Shown here: positions 33,246 through 41,791 of the stretch, piece by piece
Position numbering within the stretch: position 1 is the stretch's first letter
Layout: the number at the start of each line of letters is the position of its first letter
From: JALEFZ01 sp039817415
GTDB lineage: Bacteria; Bacteroidota; Bacteroidia; J057
DNA length: 64,000 bases
Direction of reading: 5' to 3'
Assembly (NCBI GenBank): GCA_039817415.1
Contig: JBCBVV010000012.1
Location: 62,001-126,000 of the forward strand
Notes under the pieces: model-generated
What the model was told of the DNA's origin: nothing
Databases searched by the model: none
Seen by the model: only the letters and a program-made list of their open reading frames with translations
Program-made: the position numbers and the translations under genes

Positions 33246-34718
33246 ATGCACCATAGTTCGGATGTTGTCATAATCGGAAGTGGAATGGCTGGGTTGACCA
33301 CTGCATGCTTGTTAGCCAAAGAAGGGAAAAGTGTGACTGTACTTGAACAGAATTGGCTGGCTGGAGGGTGCTCCTCTTCCTATCCTAGGAAAAACTACAT
33401 TTTCGAGAGTGGGGCCACCACACTTGTAGGACTTGATGACCATATGCCATTGGAATATCTTGTAAGGGAGTGTGGATTTGACCTAAAGCCATGGGTGTTA
33501 GATGTTCCGATGAAAGTCTATTTAAGGAATGGACAGTTGCTTACGCGTTATTTTGATCTGGATGAATGGATAGCTGAAGCTGAACGCGTTTTTGGTGTAA
33601 AGGGCCAAAGACCATTTTGGGAAGAATGCTTTGAAGTTGCCAAGTTCGTTTGGGAGACCTCCCTTGTTCAAAAAGCATTTCCGCCTTCTGCTGTAAAGGA
33701 TTTGGTATATGCCCTTGCCCATTTTAAGCCTAAGCAATTGGGCTTTGCCGTGAAGGCTTTTTCCTCTGTTGAGGACTTGCTAAAGAAGCATGGCTTACAT
33801 AACCACCAACTGTTTAAGGATTTTGTTGACGAGCAGCTTCTCATTACTGCTCAAAATTATCTGGAGGAGGTAAATGTTCTATTTGGCGCTACAGCCTTGT
33901 GCTACACCAACTTTACCAATTATTATATGCCAGGTGGCCTTGGTGAAATGGTCAATGTCATGGTGAATTACATTGAATCTAAGGGAGGAGAAGTGTTGAC
34001 ACGGAAGCCTGTAGAGGCAATTCAAGCTGTCAACGGCCACTATGAAGTCCTTACAAACTACAGGGGGGAGAAGGAAAGGTGGAATGCCAAGAGAGTAGTC
34101 TCTTCTATTCCCATTAACAATACCCTGAAACTTGTTGATTCCCCAAAACACCATAGAAAATATCGCAAGGGGAAACTAGAGTCCGCTCAACTGAATTCTG
34201 CCTTTCAATTGGGATTTGTTTGCAAAAGGAAAAGCGATCCTATCTGCTTACACCATCAAATTCATTTGGATGAACCGCTACCTTTTGCGGGATCAAAAAG
34301 TATTTTTCTGAGCTGGAGCCATCCTGATGATGAAAAGCGATGTGGGGCCGATGAATTGGTGGGTTCTATCTCAACACATGTTCCAAATCCTGCACACACC
34401 TTTATTGACAACAAAGAGATGATAGAAGAGGCTATTTGGCGAAACTTAGAAAGAGTAGGCTTGGTCAAGAAAGAGGATGTAACCTATTTCCATTCTTCAA
34501 CCCCGGGAAGTTGGGAAAAGTGGACAGGAAGGGAATTCGGTTTTGTTGGGGGCTATCCTCAATTCATGAAAGTAAAGCCTTGGCACATGCTGGACGCTCG
34601 CTTTGATCACAAAGGGATGTATATATGTGGAGATTCTACTTATCCGGGCCAAGGAATTCCAGGTGCTTGTTTGAGCGGCATCGTTGCAGTAGAGAAAATG
34701 AAATTGGATGGGATGTAG
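33246..34718 (+). CDS. FAD-dependent CrtI/carotenoid-isomerase-like oxidoreductase
   Basis: This 490-residue flavoprotein begins with the dinucleotide motif VVIIGSGMAGLTTACLLAKE (about 7-26), followed by VTVLEQNWLAGGCSSSYPRK, and ends with the FAD-binding DHKGMYICGDSTYPGQGIPG and ACLSGIVAVEKM. This is the phytoene desaturase/carotenoid isomerase (CrtI/CRTISO) superfamily. Members desaturate, isomerise or saturate isoprenoid chains. No other carotenoid gene is adjacent, so the substrate is open, and retinol-saturase-like activity is also possible. The gene is monocistronic. Confidence 0.87.
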   Translation: MHHSSDVVIIGSGMAGLTTACLLAKEGKSVTVLEQNWLAGGCSSSYPRKNYIFESGATTLVGLDDHMPLEYLVRECGFDLKPWVLDVPMKVYLRNGQLLTRYFDLDEWIAEAERVFGVKGQRPFWEECFEVAKFVWETSLVQKAFPPSAVKDLVYALAHFKPKQLGFAVKAFSSVEDLLKKHGLHNHQLFKDFVDEQLLITAQNYLEEVNVLFGATALCYTNFTNYYMPGGLGEMVNVMVNYIESKGGEVLTRKPVEAIQAVNGHYEVLTNYRGEKERWNAKRVVSSIPINNTLKLVDSPKHHRKYRKGKLESAQLNSAFQLGFVCKRKSDPICLHHQIHLDEPLPFAGSKSIFLSWSHPDDEKRCGADELVGSISTHVPNPAHTFIDNKEMIEEAIWRNLERVGLVKKEDVTYFHSSTPGSWEKWTGREFGFVGGYPQFMKVKPWHMLDARFDHKGMYICGDSTYPGQGIPGACLSGIVAVEKMKLDGM

Positions 34719-34757
34719 TGCTATGTCAATGCTCACAACTGAAGGCTGAGGAGGAGT

Positions 34758-35537
34758 TTACAGTCTCACAACCCATTCATTAGCCTTATTGATTTTGCCT
34801 TCTTGTTCCTGTAATTGCTGATAGATTTTCCAAACAAAGGCTACGTATAATTCAGTTTGTTTATTGATAGGAATACGGTCAAGAGAGGGGCTTAATTTGT
34901 CCTTCATGACGGCATATCTACCTGCATTGTAGGCTGCAATAGCGAGTAAACTGGCTGTGTAGTGGCTATGCTTTCTCGCTCGAAAGAAGGAATAATCTGA
35001 TGTAAATTGCCTGATTCCATCTCTTACATTCCATTCTGGATCAAAACGTTTATCTAACAATGGCAAACTATCCGGATGGTTAGTGACCCTTTGCATCTCC
35101 TCTTGCAATTCAGAAACGTATAGGGAAGCCCATTCCCTGTCTGATTTCCCATTGAGGGAATTGACACCAGTTTTTCGTTTCTGTTTCCTTACGGCCAAAT
35201 AGTTTCGATAGGAGGAGTTGATAAAGCTTCCTTCTCTTGGCATCAACTGCATAAGTCCAGCTGCCCCTGCGTAGGAGAGATAATAGGCATCCATATGTGA
35301 TTCTTTGATCACAATGGCTTTGGCTAGCATCCAGTCAATGTCTTTTTCCTCAGCCAAGCGAATAAGAAGGCTATCCCATACATTATAAGGCTCCCATTCA
35401 TCAACAGCATCTTGATGCTTGACATCCTGACTGTTTGAAGACAAAGCTTGGGGGGCTTCCTCCTGTTGGGGGGAAGATTCGCAAGAAAGAATAAGGATCA
35501 ATAAAGGGAAAAGGTATCCTATTAGCTTTGCGGCCAT
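34758..35537 (-). CDS. Lytic transglycosylase lipoprotein (SLT domain)
   Basis: This is a 259-residue predicted lipoprotein (signal ending LILSC, Cys19). The SLT fold starts near residue 55, with the catalytic Glu79 in IKESHMDAYYLSYAGAAG, GLMQLMP at 94-100, and YNAG with its flanking AIAAYNAGRYAVMKDK near 210-225. Such enzymes cleave peptidoglycan between MurNAc and GlcNAc with 1,6-anhydro product formation and are membrane-anchored at the periplasmic side. The full catalytic set is present. It converges on the CrtI-like gene and lies next to an 82-residue unknown protein. Confidence 0.9.
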   Translation of the reverse strand: MAAKLIGYLFPLLILILSCESSPQQEEAPQALSSNSQDVKHQDAVDEWEPYNVWDSLLIRLAEEKDIDWMLAKAIVIKESHMDAYYLSYAGAAGLMQLMPREGSFINSSYRNYLAVRKQKRKTGVNSLNGKSDREWASLYVSELQEEMQRVTNHPDSLPLLDKRFDPEWNVRDGIRQFTSDYSFFRARKHSHYTASLLAIAAYNAGRYAVMKDKLSPSLDRIPINKQTELYVAFVWKIYQQLQEQEGKINKANEWVVRL

Positions 35538-35561
35538 ATATTTTGTGCTTACTTCAATGTA

Positions 35562-35810
35562 TCACATCCTTTGCCTTTTCGCAATTTCTGTGCTGACTCT
35601 TTCCCTTGTCTCCTCGTAATCAGCCCTGGAAATAGACTTATATCCTTCGTCTAATTCATGAGCAAAAACAGCTGAATAATTGTATCTATCAATTGATTTA
35701 GGATACTGATCCCAGTCTTTGATGCTTTCAATGATGCCTGCATGCACATCCACTTTATAGTAAACGGGTAAATTTCTGGCTTTGCAGAAGAAAATATTTC
35801 GTGTTTTCAT
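35562..35810 (-). CDS. Small protein of unknown function
   Basis: This 82-residue soluble protein has no recognised motif. It has an N-terminal beta-rich part with NIFFCKARNLPVYYKVDV and a helical, charged C-terminus (SRADYEETRERVSTEIAKRQ). It sits between the lytic transglycosylase and, divergently, a small HTH protein with which it shares a 96-bp AT-rich gap holding an inverted repeat. It is a real gene by context and start/stop spacing, but the function is open. Confidence 0.6.
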   Translation of the reverse strand: MKTRNIFFCKARNLPVYYKVDVHAGIIESIKDWDQYPKSIDRYNYSAVFAHELDEGYKSISRADYEETRERVSTEIAKRQRM

Positions 35811-35847
35811 GTGGTAATTTGATAACTATGTAATTATATCGTTTCTT

Positions 35848-35902
35848 TATGTGCAACAATAGTAGCAAAAAGAATTAGTATTGTCAATTATTTTAGCACA
35901 TA
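35848..35902. promoter_or_regulatory. Inverted repeats in divergent promoter of HTH gene
   Basis: ACAATA (35856-35861) mirrors TATTGT (35879-35884), nested in TATGTGC (35848-35854) and GCACATA (35896-35902). The centres differ by about 5 bp, so the two pairs may be separate half-sites. They lie immediately upstream of the small HTH gene and opposite the 82-residue gene, consistent with self-regulation. Confidence 0.4.
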
Positions 35903-35906
35903 TGTG

Positions 35907-36215
35907 ATGAATAGAGAACCTATTGTGCAAATTTTGAAAAGGTATTTGAGGCAAAACAATATATCTCATGCTGATCTTGCCCTTAGAATCCAAAAGCATC
36001 GTACTTTTGTAACCAAGAAACTGAACGGCGAGTCCATGGAGACACGGCTTTTGGAACAAATTATGGAGGCGGTTGGTATATGGTATGAAGATTTGTTGAA
36101 GGAAAGTAGTGGGCTAAATAGCCGCCTAGAAAACGAGATGGCTGAGCTTCGAAAGGAAATAAATATGATCAAAGAAGCACTACCTTCTTATCAAACCAAA
36201 AACAAAGCCCAGTAG
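35907..36215 (+). CDS. Small HTH protein with C-terminal coiled coil
   Basis: This 102-residue protein opens with an XRE/lambda-repressor-like helix-turn-helix: ISHADLALRIQKHRTFVTKKLNGESM matches helices 1-3 of an HTH_3 domain, with TKKLNGE at the turn. A helical heptad pattern follows (SRLENEMAELRKEINMIKEA), expected to dimerise. GTG at 35904 precedes the ATG at 35907; the ATG is preferred. It is divergent from the 82-residue gene over a dyad-containing gap and 33 bp upstream of the DUF1684 gene, so it is probably its operon partner. Confidence 0.75.
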   Translation: MNREPIVQILKRYLRQNNISHADLALRIQKHRTFVTKKLNGESMETRLLEQIMEAVGIWYEDLLKESSGLNSRLENEMAELRKEINMIKEALPSYQTKNKAQ

Positions 36216-36248
36216 GGAGATTTAACATAAAAAAGGGACGCTCACACA

Positions 36249-36908
36249 ATGGAACAAGAGAAAGAGAACCTAAATTCACCTAAAAAGAGTATGTATATCG
36301 CCTTGGTGGTAGGGGCTGTATTTCTGGCAGTCATCATGTACCAGCAGGCGACAAATTTTTCCTCCAAGACTTTTGTGGTAAACCTGGAGAAAGCCAGGGA
36401 ACAAAAAGACCTTAGGTTCAGAAATGATCCAAATAGTCCTATTCCTAAAGGGGATAGAGAAGCTTTTGAGGGCCTCATGTATTTCCCAGCCAAAGAAAAG
36501 TTTAGGGTTAAAGCAGAACTTATTGCTACGCCTAATCCAGATACCGTGAATTTATTGACCACTACTGGAAAGCCTAGGAAAATGCTGGATGCAGGTGTGA
36601 TAACCTTTAGTATAGAAGAAAAGGCCTACAAATTGACCGCATTTGAATACTTAGATGAGGCTGAGCCAACCTTATTTGTCCCATTTACGGATGAGACTAC
36701 CGGGCATTTTACCTATGGAGGAGGGAGATATTTAGATATTCCTAAGAAGGAGAACCTTTTCATCGATTTCAATGAGGCATATAATCCCTATTGTGTCTAC
36801 AATGAGGATTTTTCTTGTCCCATTCCACCTAGAGAAAATCACCTTGGCTTGGCCATTAAGGTCGGAGAACGAAATTACGAACCAGAGAAAAGAAAAGTAC
36901 GTCCATAG
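36249..36908 (+). CDS. DUF1684 domain protein
   Basis: This 219-residue protein has one N-terminal hydrophobic segment at about 15-35, predicted as a signal anchor. The DUF1684 body covers about 50-205: RFRNDPNSPIP, FEGLMYFPAKEKFRVKAEL, TFSIEEKAYKLTAFEY, LFVPFTDETTGHFTYGGGRY, and DFNEAYNPYCVYNEDFSCPI with PPRENHLGLAIKVGE, all conserved. Family function is unknown; members are cell-surface or periplasmic beta proteins. The residues YNPYC..SCP.P.EN are the signature. It follows the small HTH gene by 33 bp. Confidence 0.88.
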   Translation: MEQEKENLNSPKKSMYIALVVGAVFLAVIMYQQATNFSSKTFVVNLEKAREQKDLRFRNDPNSPIPKGDREAFEGLMYFPAKEKFRVKAELIATPNPDTVNLLTTTGKPRKMLDAGVITFSIEEKAYKLTAFEYLDEAEPTLFVPFTDETTGHFTYGGGRYLDIPKKENLFIDFNEAYNPYCVYNEDFSCPIPPRENHLGLAIKVGERNYEPEKRKVRP

Positions 36909-37152
36909 ATGAGAGGGGAAAATAAAGCTTATTTGGCTTATCCATTTGTCTAAAATTTCTAGTGAATGGACGTATTTGTAAATCAAGGGACAAAAATCAT
37001 GGAGGTATCAGACTATAATCACTTTCAGGACTGCGATTTTTTTGCGAATTTTCGCACAGAGGAGAATCTGCATACCTCAACACTACAGATTCTTCGAAAC
37101 TCTGGTTACAGAGCCTTCACCAATAATCAACTGCTTAACAATTTCAATACCT

Positions 37153-38439
37153 ATGCCTGATACTACCCAGCTCCAGGATACTGTTAACATACAAATTGAA
37201 GATCAGAATTTTGAACTTCCAGTGGTTACCGGAACCTACAATGAAAAGGGAATAGATATCTCTAAGCTTCGTGGCACAACCAAGTATGTTACCCTGGATA
37301 CCGGTTACAAGAATACCGGTGCAACCAGTAGTGCGATTACATATATTGATGGCGCCAACGGCATTCTTCTTCACCGTGGCTACCCAATCGAGCAATTGGC
37401 AGAACATGCAGAATTTCTAGAAACCTGCTACCTACTATTTCACGGCGAACTACCCACGCAAGCACAACTTGACGAATTCAAGTCCAATGTAAAGGCGCAT
37501 ATGGGGCTTCCTGCTAGTGTGAAGCATATCCTTGACGCCTTACCAGACGAAACTCATCCTATGGGGATGTTGTCTGTCGTCCTTAATTCCATGACTGGAT
37601 TTTTCCCTGATTCTTTGGATAGTTGGACAGATGAAAAGGTAAGATGGGCTACTATCTACAGACTGCTTGCCAATATGCCTGTTTTGGCTGCCTATATATA
37701 CCGTCGTCAGCAAAAGCTGGCTTATATCGATCCAGATCCAAATTTGAGCTACGTTGGGAACTTCCTAAACATGACCTTTGGGAAAACGGATGAAAAAGTA
37801 GCTGAGGCGCTGGATACCCTGCTGATTCTTCACGCCGATCACGAGCAAAACTGCTCTGCTTCTACAGCCCGCTTTGTGGGTTCTTCACATGTAAACTTGT
37901 TTGCCGCTATTGCTGCTGCTAACAATGCACTTTGGGGGCCCCTACATGGTGGAGCAAACCAGAAGGTGCTTGAAATGCTTCAAGGCATTCAGGATGATGG
38001 GGGAGATGTGCAAAAATACATTTCGAAGGCTAAGGATAAGGCTGATCCCTTCCGCTTGATGGGATTTGGACACAGAGTGTATAAAAACTACGATCCACGT
38101 GCTAAGGTGATCAAAAAGTATGTTCAGGTGGTATTAGATCAGCTGAATATCGAAGACCCAATGGTAGATATCGCCAAGGGACTTGAGCAATCCGCTTTGG
38201 AGGATGAATACTTCTCCAGCAGAAAGCTGTTCCCAAATGTAGACTTCTACTCGGGTATCATTTACAGAGCTTTGGGAATACCTGTCAACATGTTTACAGT
38301 TATGTTTGCCCTAGGTAGACTCCCAGGTTGGATGGCTCAGTGGAAGGAAATGCGCGAGCACAAAGAGCCAATTGGACGCCCTCGTCAGATTTATACAGGG
38401 GTATCTAAAAGAGATTACGTTGATATCAATCAAAGGTAA
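37153..38439 (+). CDS. gltA: Citrate synthase
   Basis: This 428-residue enzyme joins acetyl-CoA and oxaloacetate to citrate in the TCA cycle. The ATG at 37153 gives a length matching type II citrate synthases; the longer frame from 37042 adds an unrelated 37-residue stretch. Conserved active-site blocks are ILHADHEQNCSASTARFVGS with the first catalytic His, ALWGPLHGGANQKVLEML with the oxaloacetate-binding His, and MGFGHRVYKNYDPRAKVIK with the third His and Arg/Asp. A 244-bp gap precedes it and a terminator follows. Confidence 0.96.
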   Translation: MPDTTQLQDTVNIQIEDQNFELPVVTGTYNEKGIDISKLRGTTKYVTLDTGYKNTGATSSAITYIDGANGILLHRGYPIEQLAEHAEFLETCYLLFHGELPTQAQLDEFKSNVKAHMGLPASVKHILDALPDETHPMGMLSVVLNSMTGFFPDSLDSWTDEKVRWATIYRLLANMPVLAAYIYRRQQKLAYIDPDPNLSYVGNFLNMTFGKTDEKVAEALDTLLILHADHEQNCSASTARFVGSSHVNLFAAIAAANNALWGPLHGGANQKVLEMLQGIQDDGGDVQKYISKAKDKADPFRLMGFGHRVYKNYDPRAKVIKKYVQVVLDQLNIEDPMVDIAKGLEQSALEDEYFSSRKLFPNVDFYSGIIYRALGIPVNMFTVMFALGRLPGWMAQWKEMREHKEPIGRPRQIYTGVSKRDYVDINQR

Positions 38440-38464
38440 GAAATCAAGCAACAGTTGATATTTA

Positions 38465-38496
38465 GGGATTGTCCTTAGGGCAATCCCTTTCTTTTT
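38465..38496 (+). terminator. Terminator of gltA
   Basis: GGGATTG and CAATCCC with a 9-nt loop, followed by TTTCTTTTT, lie 25 bp after the stop. The remaining 230 bp before accA is AT-rich and shows no gene. Confidence 0.88.
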
Positions 38497-38726
38497 AGAA
38501 GAAATGCTTATATTAGATAAGGCTGCTTACTAACTCTTCACGTTTTTCCAACAAAAAAGGCAAAAACTTATCATCCAATTAGGTTGAAAACTCCCCCTGT
38601 TTTTTTTGTGAAAAACCTACTTAAATACAGGTAGAAGAAGTTTAATTCATTTTTCAATCAATGTTATTTGGAGTTTTAGGACTATCATAGTTTTTTCGTA
38701 ACTTCATTTATCAAAATGGATCTTTT

Positions 38727-39761
38727 ATGACCAATAGCCATATTTTCGATTTCGAACGGCCGATCATTGAGCTTGAGCGCAGACTGGATGAGATGAAAAA
38801 AATCGCCGCCGATAATGGTGTAGAGATTGATGAGGTAGGGATCGCCCTTGAACAAAGAATTCACGACCTGAAGGTCAATATATACGGAAATCTTACACGC
38901 TGGCAACGCGTGCAAGTTTCAAGACATCCTTCCCGCCCCTACTCACTGGACTACATTCACGCTATATCAGATAGCTTTGTTGAACTCTTTGGAGACAGGA
39001 ACTTCAAAGATGACAAAGCCATGATAGGTGGAATAGGCCAGATCAATGGACAAGCAGTTATGTTCATTGGCCAGCAGAAAGGACGTACCACCAAAGAAAG
39101 ACAGTTCAGAAACTTCGGCATGCCGAATCCAGAAGGATACCGCAAGGCCCTTAGGTTGATGAAACTGGCTGAAAAATTCAACATTCCCGTTGTGACGCTC
39201 ATTGATACCCCCGGAGCTTATCCTGGTATTGAGGCAGAAGAGAGAGGACAAGGCGAAGCCATTGCAAGAAACTTGCTGGAAATGGCACGCTTAAAAACTC
39301 CAATCATCTGTGTCATTATTGGTGAAGGTGCTTCTGGTGGAGCCCTTGGGATTGGAGTAGGGGATAAGGTATTCCAAATGGAAAATACCTGGTACTCCGT
39401 TATCTCTCCTGAATCCTGCTCTAGTATTCTTTGGAGAAGCTGGGAAAATAAGGAACAGGCCGCTGAAGCTCTGAAACTTACTGCCGCAGATAACCTCAGA
39501 TTAGGAATAATTGATGGAATTGTGAATGAACCGCTAGGAGGTGCACACAAAAATCCACAAGAAGCTTTTGATGCTGTGAAAAGCTTAATCCTACAAGAAA
39601 TCACAGAGCTGAGTGCTACTCCTCAATACGAGATGCTAGCCAATCGTATTGAGAAATTCTCTCAAATTGGAGTGTACAATGAAGCTGAAAGTCTAGAAGC
39701 TATCTTTGGTCAACAAGGAGGCGAAGGGACAAAAGCCGCCGTGCCCACCCCATCTAACTAA
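38727..39761 (+). CDS. accA: Acetyl-CoA carboxylase carboxyltransferase, alpha subunit
   Basis: This 344-residue subunit transfers the carboxyl group from carboxy-biotin to acetyl-CoA, making malonyl-CoA for fatty-acid synthesis with AccD. N-terminal coiled coil FERPIIELERRLDEMKKIA is typical. The crotonase-like core has MFIGQQKGRTTKERQFRNFG, VTLIDTPGAYPGIEAEERGQ and IGEGASGGALGIGVGDKVF, which form the oxyanion and CoA site. Length is close to the family norm of about 320, with a short C-terminal extension. The gene is monocistronic here, unlike clusters with accD in other phyla. Confidence 0.96.
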   Translation: MTNSHIFDFERPIIELERRLDEMKKIAADNGVEIDEVGIALEQRIHDLKVNIYGNLTRWQRVQVSRHPSRPYSLDYIHAISDSFVELFGDRNFKDDKAMIGGIGQINGQAVMFIGQQKGRTTKERQFRNFGMPNPEGYRKALRLMKLAEKFNIPVVTLIDTPGAYPGIEAEERGQGEAIARNLLEMARLKTPIICVIIGEGASGGALGIGVGDKVFQMENTWYSVISPESCSSILWRSWENKEQAAEALKLTAADNLRLGIIDGIVNEPLGGAHKNPQEAFDAVKSLILQEITELSATPQYEMLANRIEKFSQIGVYNEAESLEAIFGQQGGEGTKAAVPTPSN

Positions 39762-39820
39762 GAAATGAAAAAGTTATTTCTGTTTTTTGGATAATGACTT
39801 TTTGTAAAATATTCTGTCAA

Positions 39821-39851
39821 AATCCTGATTCTCGGATCAGGATTTTTTTTA
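39821..39851 (+). terminator. Terminator of accA
   Basis: AATCCTGAT and ATCAGGATT around a 6-nt loop, followed by T8, lie 60 bp after the accA stop. Confidence 0.88.
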
Positions 39852-39948
39852 TTTATAATATTTTGGAGAATAATGCAGGAAAATTCCCTGCTCACTTTAC
39901 ATAATCCCTAACAAGCCTTATTTTTATAGGGCCAGACAATTTCTGTAG

Positions 39949-40446
39949 ATGAAACTCCTTTCCGCTAAATTTATCGGATATTCTGTAATAGCTGTCATTT
40001 TTTTGACGAGCTGCGGTGAGATCCGTCCTGTTTGGAAGGAAGAAAGAAAACTAGATGACTTTACCCTTGAGTTTCAAACCCCCTGTGAATTTCAGATAGC
40101 GCTAGAAAATGCTACCGAGCCTGTAACGGTAAAATTAGAACTGGCCATTACCTATTATGTTGGTATTTCCAGAACCAGTCTACCCCTGTACTTGGTCATT
40201 GAGGATGAGAATCACAATATTCAGGAATTTACTCCTGACATTCAGATCAAAAGAGAGGGGAAGTGGATAGGGACCAAGGATGAAAATGAAGTGGATTATA
40301 CCATCACCCACGAGGCCATTTCAGCCATCACCTTCGAAAAAGGCACCTACAGCCTTAAAATCTATTCTAATGATGAAAATTCAGAACAGGTAGACGGAAT
40401 CATCAAAATATCCGTCCGGCTGTTCGAACTAGAACCAGAGGAGTAA
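39949..40446 (+). CDS. GldH-like gliding-motility lipoprotein
   Basis: This 165-residue lipoprotein has a signal ending FLTSC (Cys22). The order of segments matches GldH, an essential lipoprotein of Bacteroidota gliding/T9SS-associated machinery: a short Cys-proximal tail, FTLEFQTPCEFQIALENA with ITYYVGISRTSLPLYLVIED, GKWIGTKDENEVDYTITHEA, and FEKGTYSLKIYS followed by DGIIKISVRLFE. Identity is by pattern, not search, so the call is cautious. It converges on the DUF4293 gene, only 2 bp from its stop. If correct, it predicts that this organism glides or has a T9SS. Confidence 0.5.
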   Translation: MKLLSAKFIGYSVIAVIFLTSCGEIRPVWKEERKLDDFTLEFQTPCEFQIALENATEPVTVKLELAITYYVGISRTSLPLYLVIEDENHNIQEFTPDIQIKREGKWIGTKDENEVDYTITHEAISAITFEKGTYSLKIYSNDENSEQVDGIIKISVRLFELEPEE

Positions 40447-40448
40447 TC

Positions 40449-40934
40449 CTATCTGATACGGTCAATGGATTTTACCATGTCCTCGTCCTTCTGGATTCTA
40501 CCTATGGCTAACCATATCAACAAAATCGCAGCAATGGGCATAAAAAAGCCCACAGATGGAGAACTTCCGGAGCCCATAATTAGACTAGGGCCCATTTGGG
40601 TGAGCAAAACCATAGCCATCAGCATAAGCATAGACAAGATGATGCAGAGATAAGCAAGACGCTTTTGTCTGTTTCTGTCGTTGAATTGGAAAATGGTAAC
40701 CGCAATCATCAAGGCACTCACAATAGAAAGACCCAAGGTAGACATATGTGCGATCAGCTTGTTGGTATTCTTCTGGTCAAAAGCCGACATACTTTCCTCT
40801 GCACTGCTTATGCTCAATCCAGTTAGGGTTTCCGCCTTTTCCTCTCCATTAAATTGCCAAACGGGTAGAAAAAGGATACTTATGTTGGCAATCAAGGCCA
40901 GAAGTAAGAAGATAGATTGAATTCTTTGAAGCAT
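40449..40934 (-). CDS. DUF4293 integral membrane protein
   Basis: This 161-residue protein has four hydrophobic segments: near 8-25 (FLLLALIANISILFL), about 75-95 (LSIVSALMIAVTIFQF), about 102-122 (YLCIILSMLMLMAMVLL) and about 132-152. MLQRIQSIFLLLALIANI is the recognisable DUF4293 start, hence ATG at 40934 rather than a 29-residue-longer frame. The family is common in Bacteroidota and has no known role. It lies divergent from truA, separated by 98 bp. Confidence 0.85.
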   Translation of the reverse strand: MLQRIQSIFLLLALIANISILFLPVWQFNGEEKAETLTGLSISSAEESMSAFDQKNTNKLIAHMSTLGLSIVSALMIAVTIFQFNDRNRQKRLAYLCIILSMLMLMAMVLLTQMGPSLIMGSGSSPSVGFFMPIAAILLIWLAIGRIQKDEDMVKSIDRIR

Positions 40935-41032
40935 TCGACTAATATTGTGAAATGGATGCCTGTAGTGGGCAAAGATTTTCGGGGTAAAATAAAGAATTTC
41001 TTCTAAGTCTAAACAAGCCAAATCAACTTTTC

Positions 41033-41791
41033 ATGCCTAGGTATTTTCTGGACATAGCCTACAAGGGAACACAGTATGCAGGATGGCAAGTTCAGCCCAA
41101 TGCCAATACGGTCCAGGCAGAACTCAATAAGGCACTTTCTACCTTTTTAAGAAAGGAGATGACAAGTTTAGGTGCAGGAAGAACGGATGCTGGTGTTCAC
41201 GCTACACAGCTCCACGTTCATATTGATGTACAAGAAGAATTACCCCTTCAGTTTTTCCATTCTATAAATGGCTTACTCCCCAATGACATTGCGCTAAATG
41301 GGGTGTACCGACCTGTGAATCCTGAACTGCATGCCCGTTTCGATGCCATTTCAAGGGCTTATACCTATCAATTGATATTCAAAAAAAATCCCCATCATAT
41401 CCATGATGCGATGTGGGTCAGGCAGCAACTGGATATATCCAAGATGAAAGCGGCCGCAGCCATATTAAGGGAATACAAAGAGTTTGGTGCTTTTTGTAAG
41501 GCCCATGCAGATAACCATACCAATTTTTGCGATATCATGCATGCTTACTTTGAGGAGAGGGACCATTTGCTCCTATTTCATATCAAAGCCAACCGCTTTT
41601 TGAGGGGAATGGTACGAGCGGTAGTCGGGACTTTGCTCATGGTAGGATCTGGAAAAATAAACCTGCAAGAATTTCGTCAGATTATTGAAAGCCAGGATCG
41701 GAAAAATGCAGGCTCAAATGCTCCTGCTAAGGGATTATTTCTGGTGGAGGTAGCTTACCCTGAGGAGACGCTTGAGTTGATTCAGTCTTGA
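41033..41791 (+). CDS. truA: tRNA pseudouridine(38-40) synthase
   Basis: This 252-residue enzyme modifies uridines 38-40 in the anticodon arm of many tRNAs. The catalytic Asp52 lies in GAGRTDAGVHA, with YAGWQVQPNANTVQAE upstream and RFLRGMVRAVVGTLLMVG, APAKGLFLVEVAYPE later, all standard TruA blocks. It overlaps the convergent pcm gene by 10 bp, so the two 3' ends are antisense to each other. Confidence 0.96.
   Translation: MPRYFLDIAYKGTQYAGWQVQPNANTVQAELNKALSTFLRKEMTSLGAGRTDAGVHATQLHVHIDVQEELPLQFFHSINGLLPNDIALNGVYRPVNPELHARFDAISRAYTYQLIFKKNPHHIHDAMWVRQQLDISKMKAAAAILREYKEFGAFCKAHADNHTNFCDIMHAYFEERDHLLLFHIKANRFLRGMVRAVVGTLLMVGSGKINLQEFRQIIESQDRKNAGSNAPAKGLFLVEVAYPEETLELIQS

Noticed and set aside
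37042..37152. N-terminal extension of citrate synthase
   Set aside because: The added 37 residues are unlike the family, and the ATG at 37153 gives the normal length.
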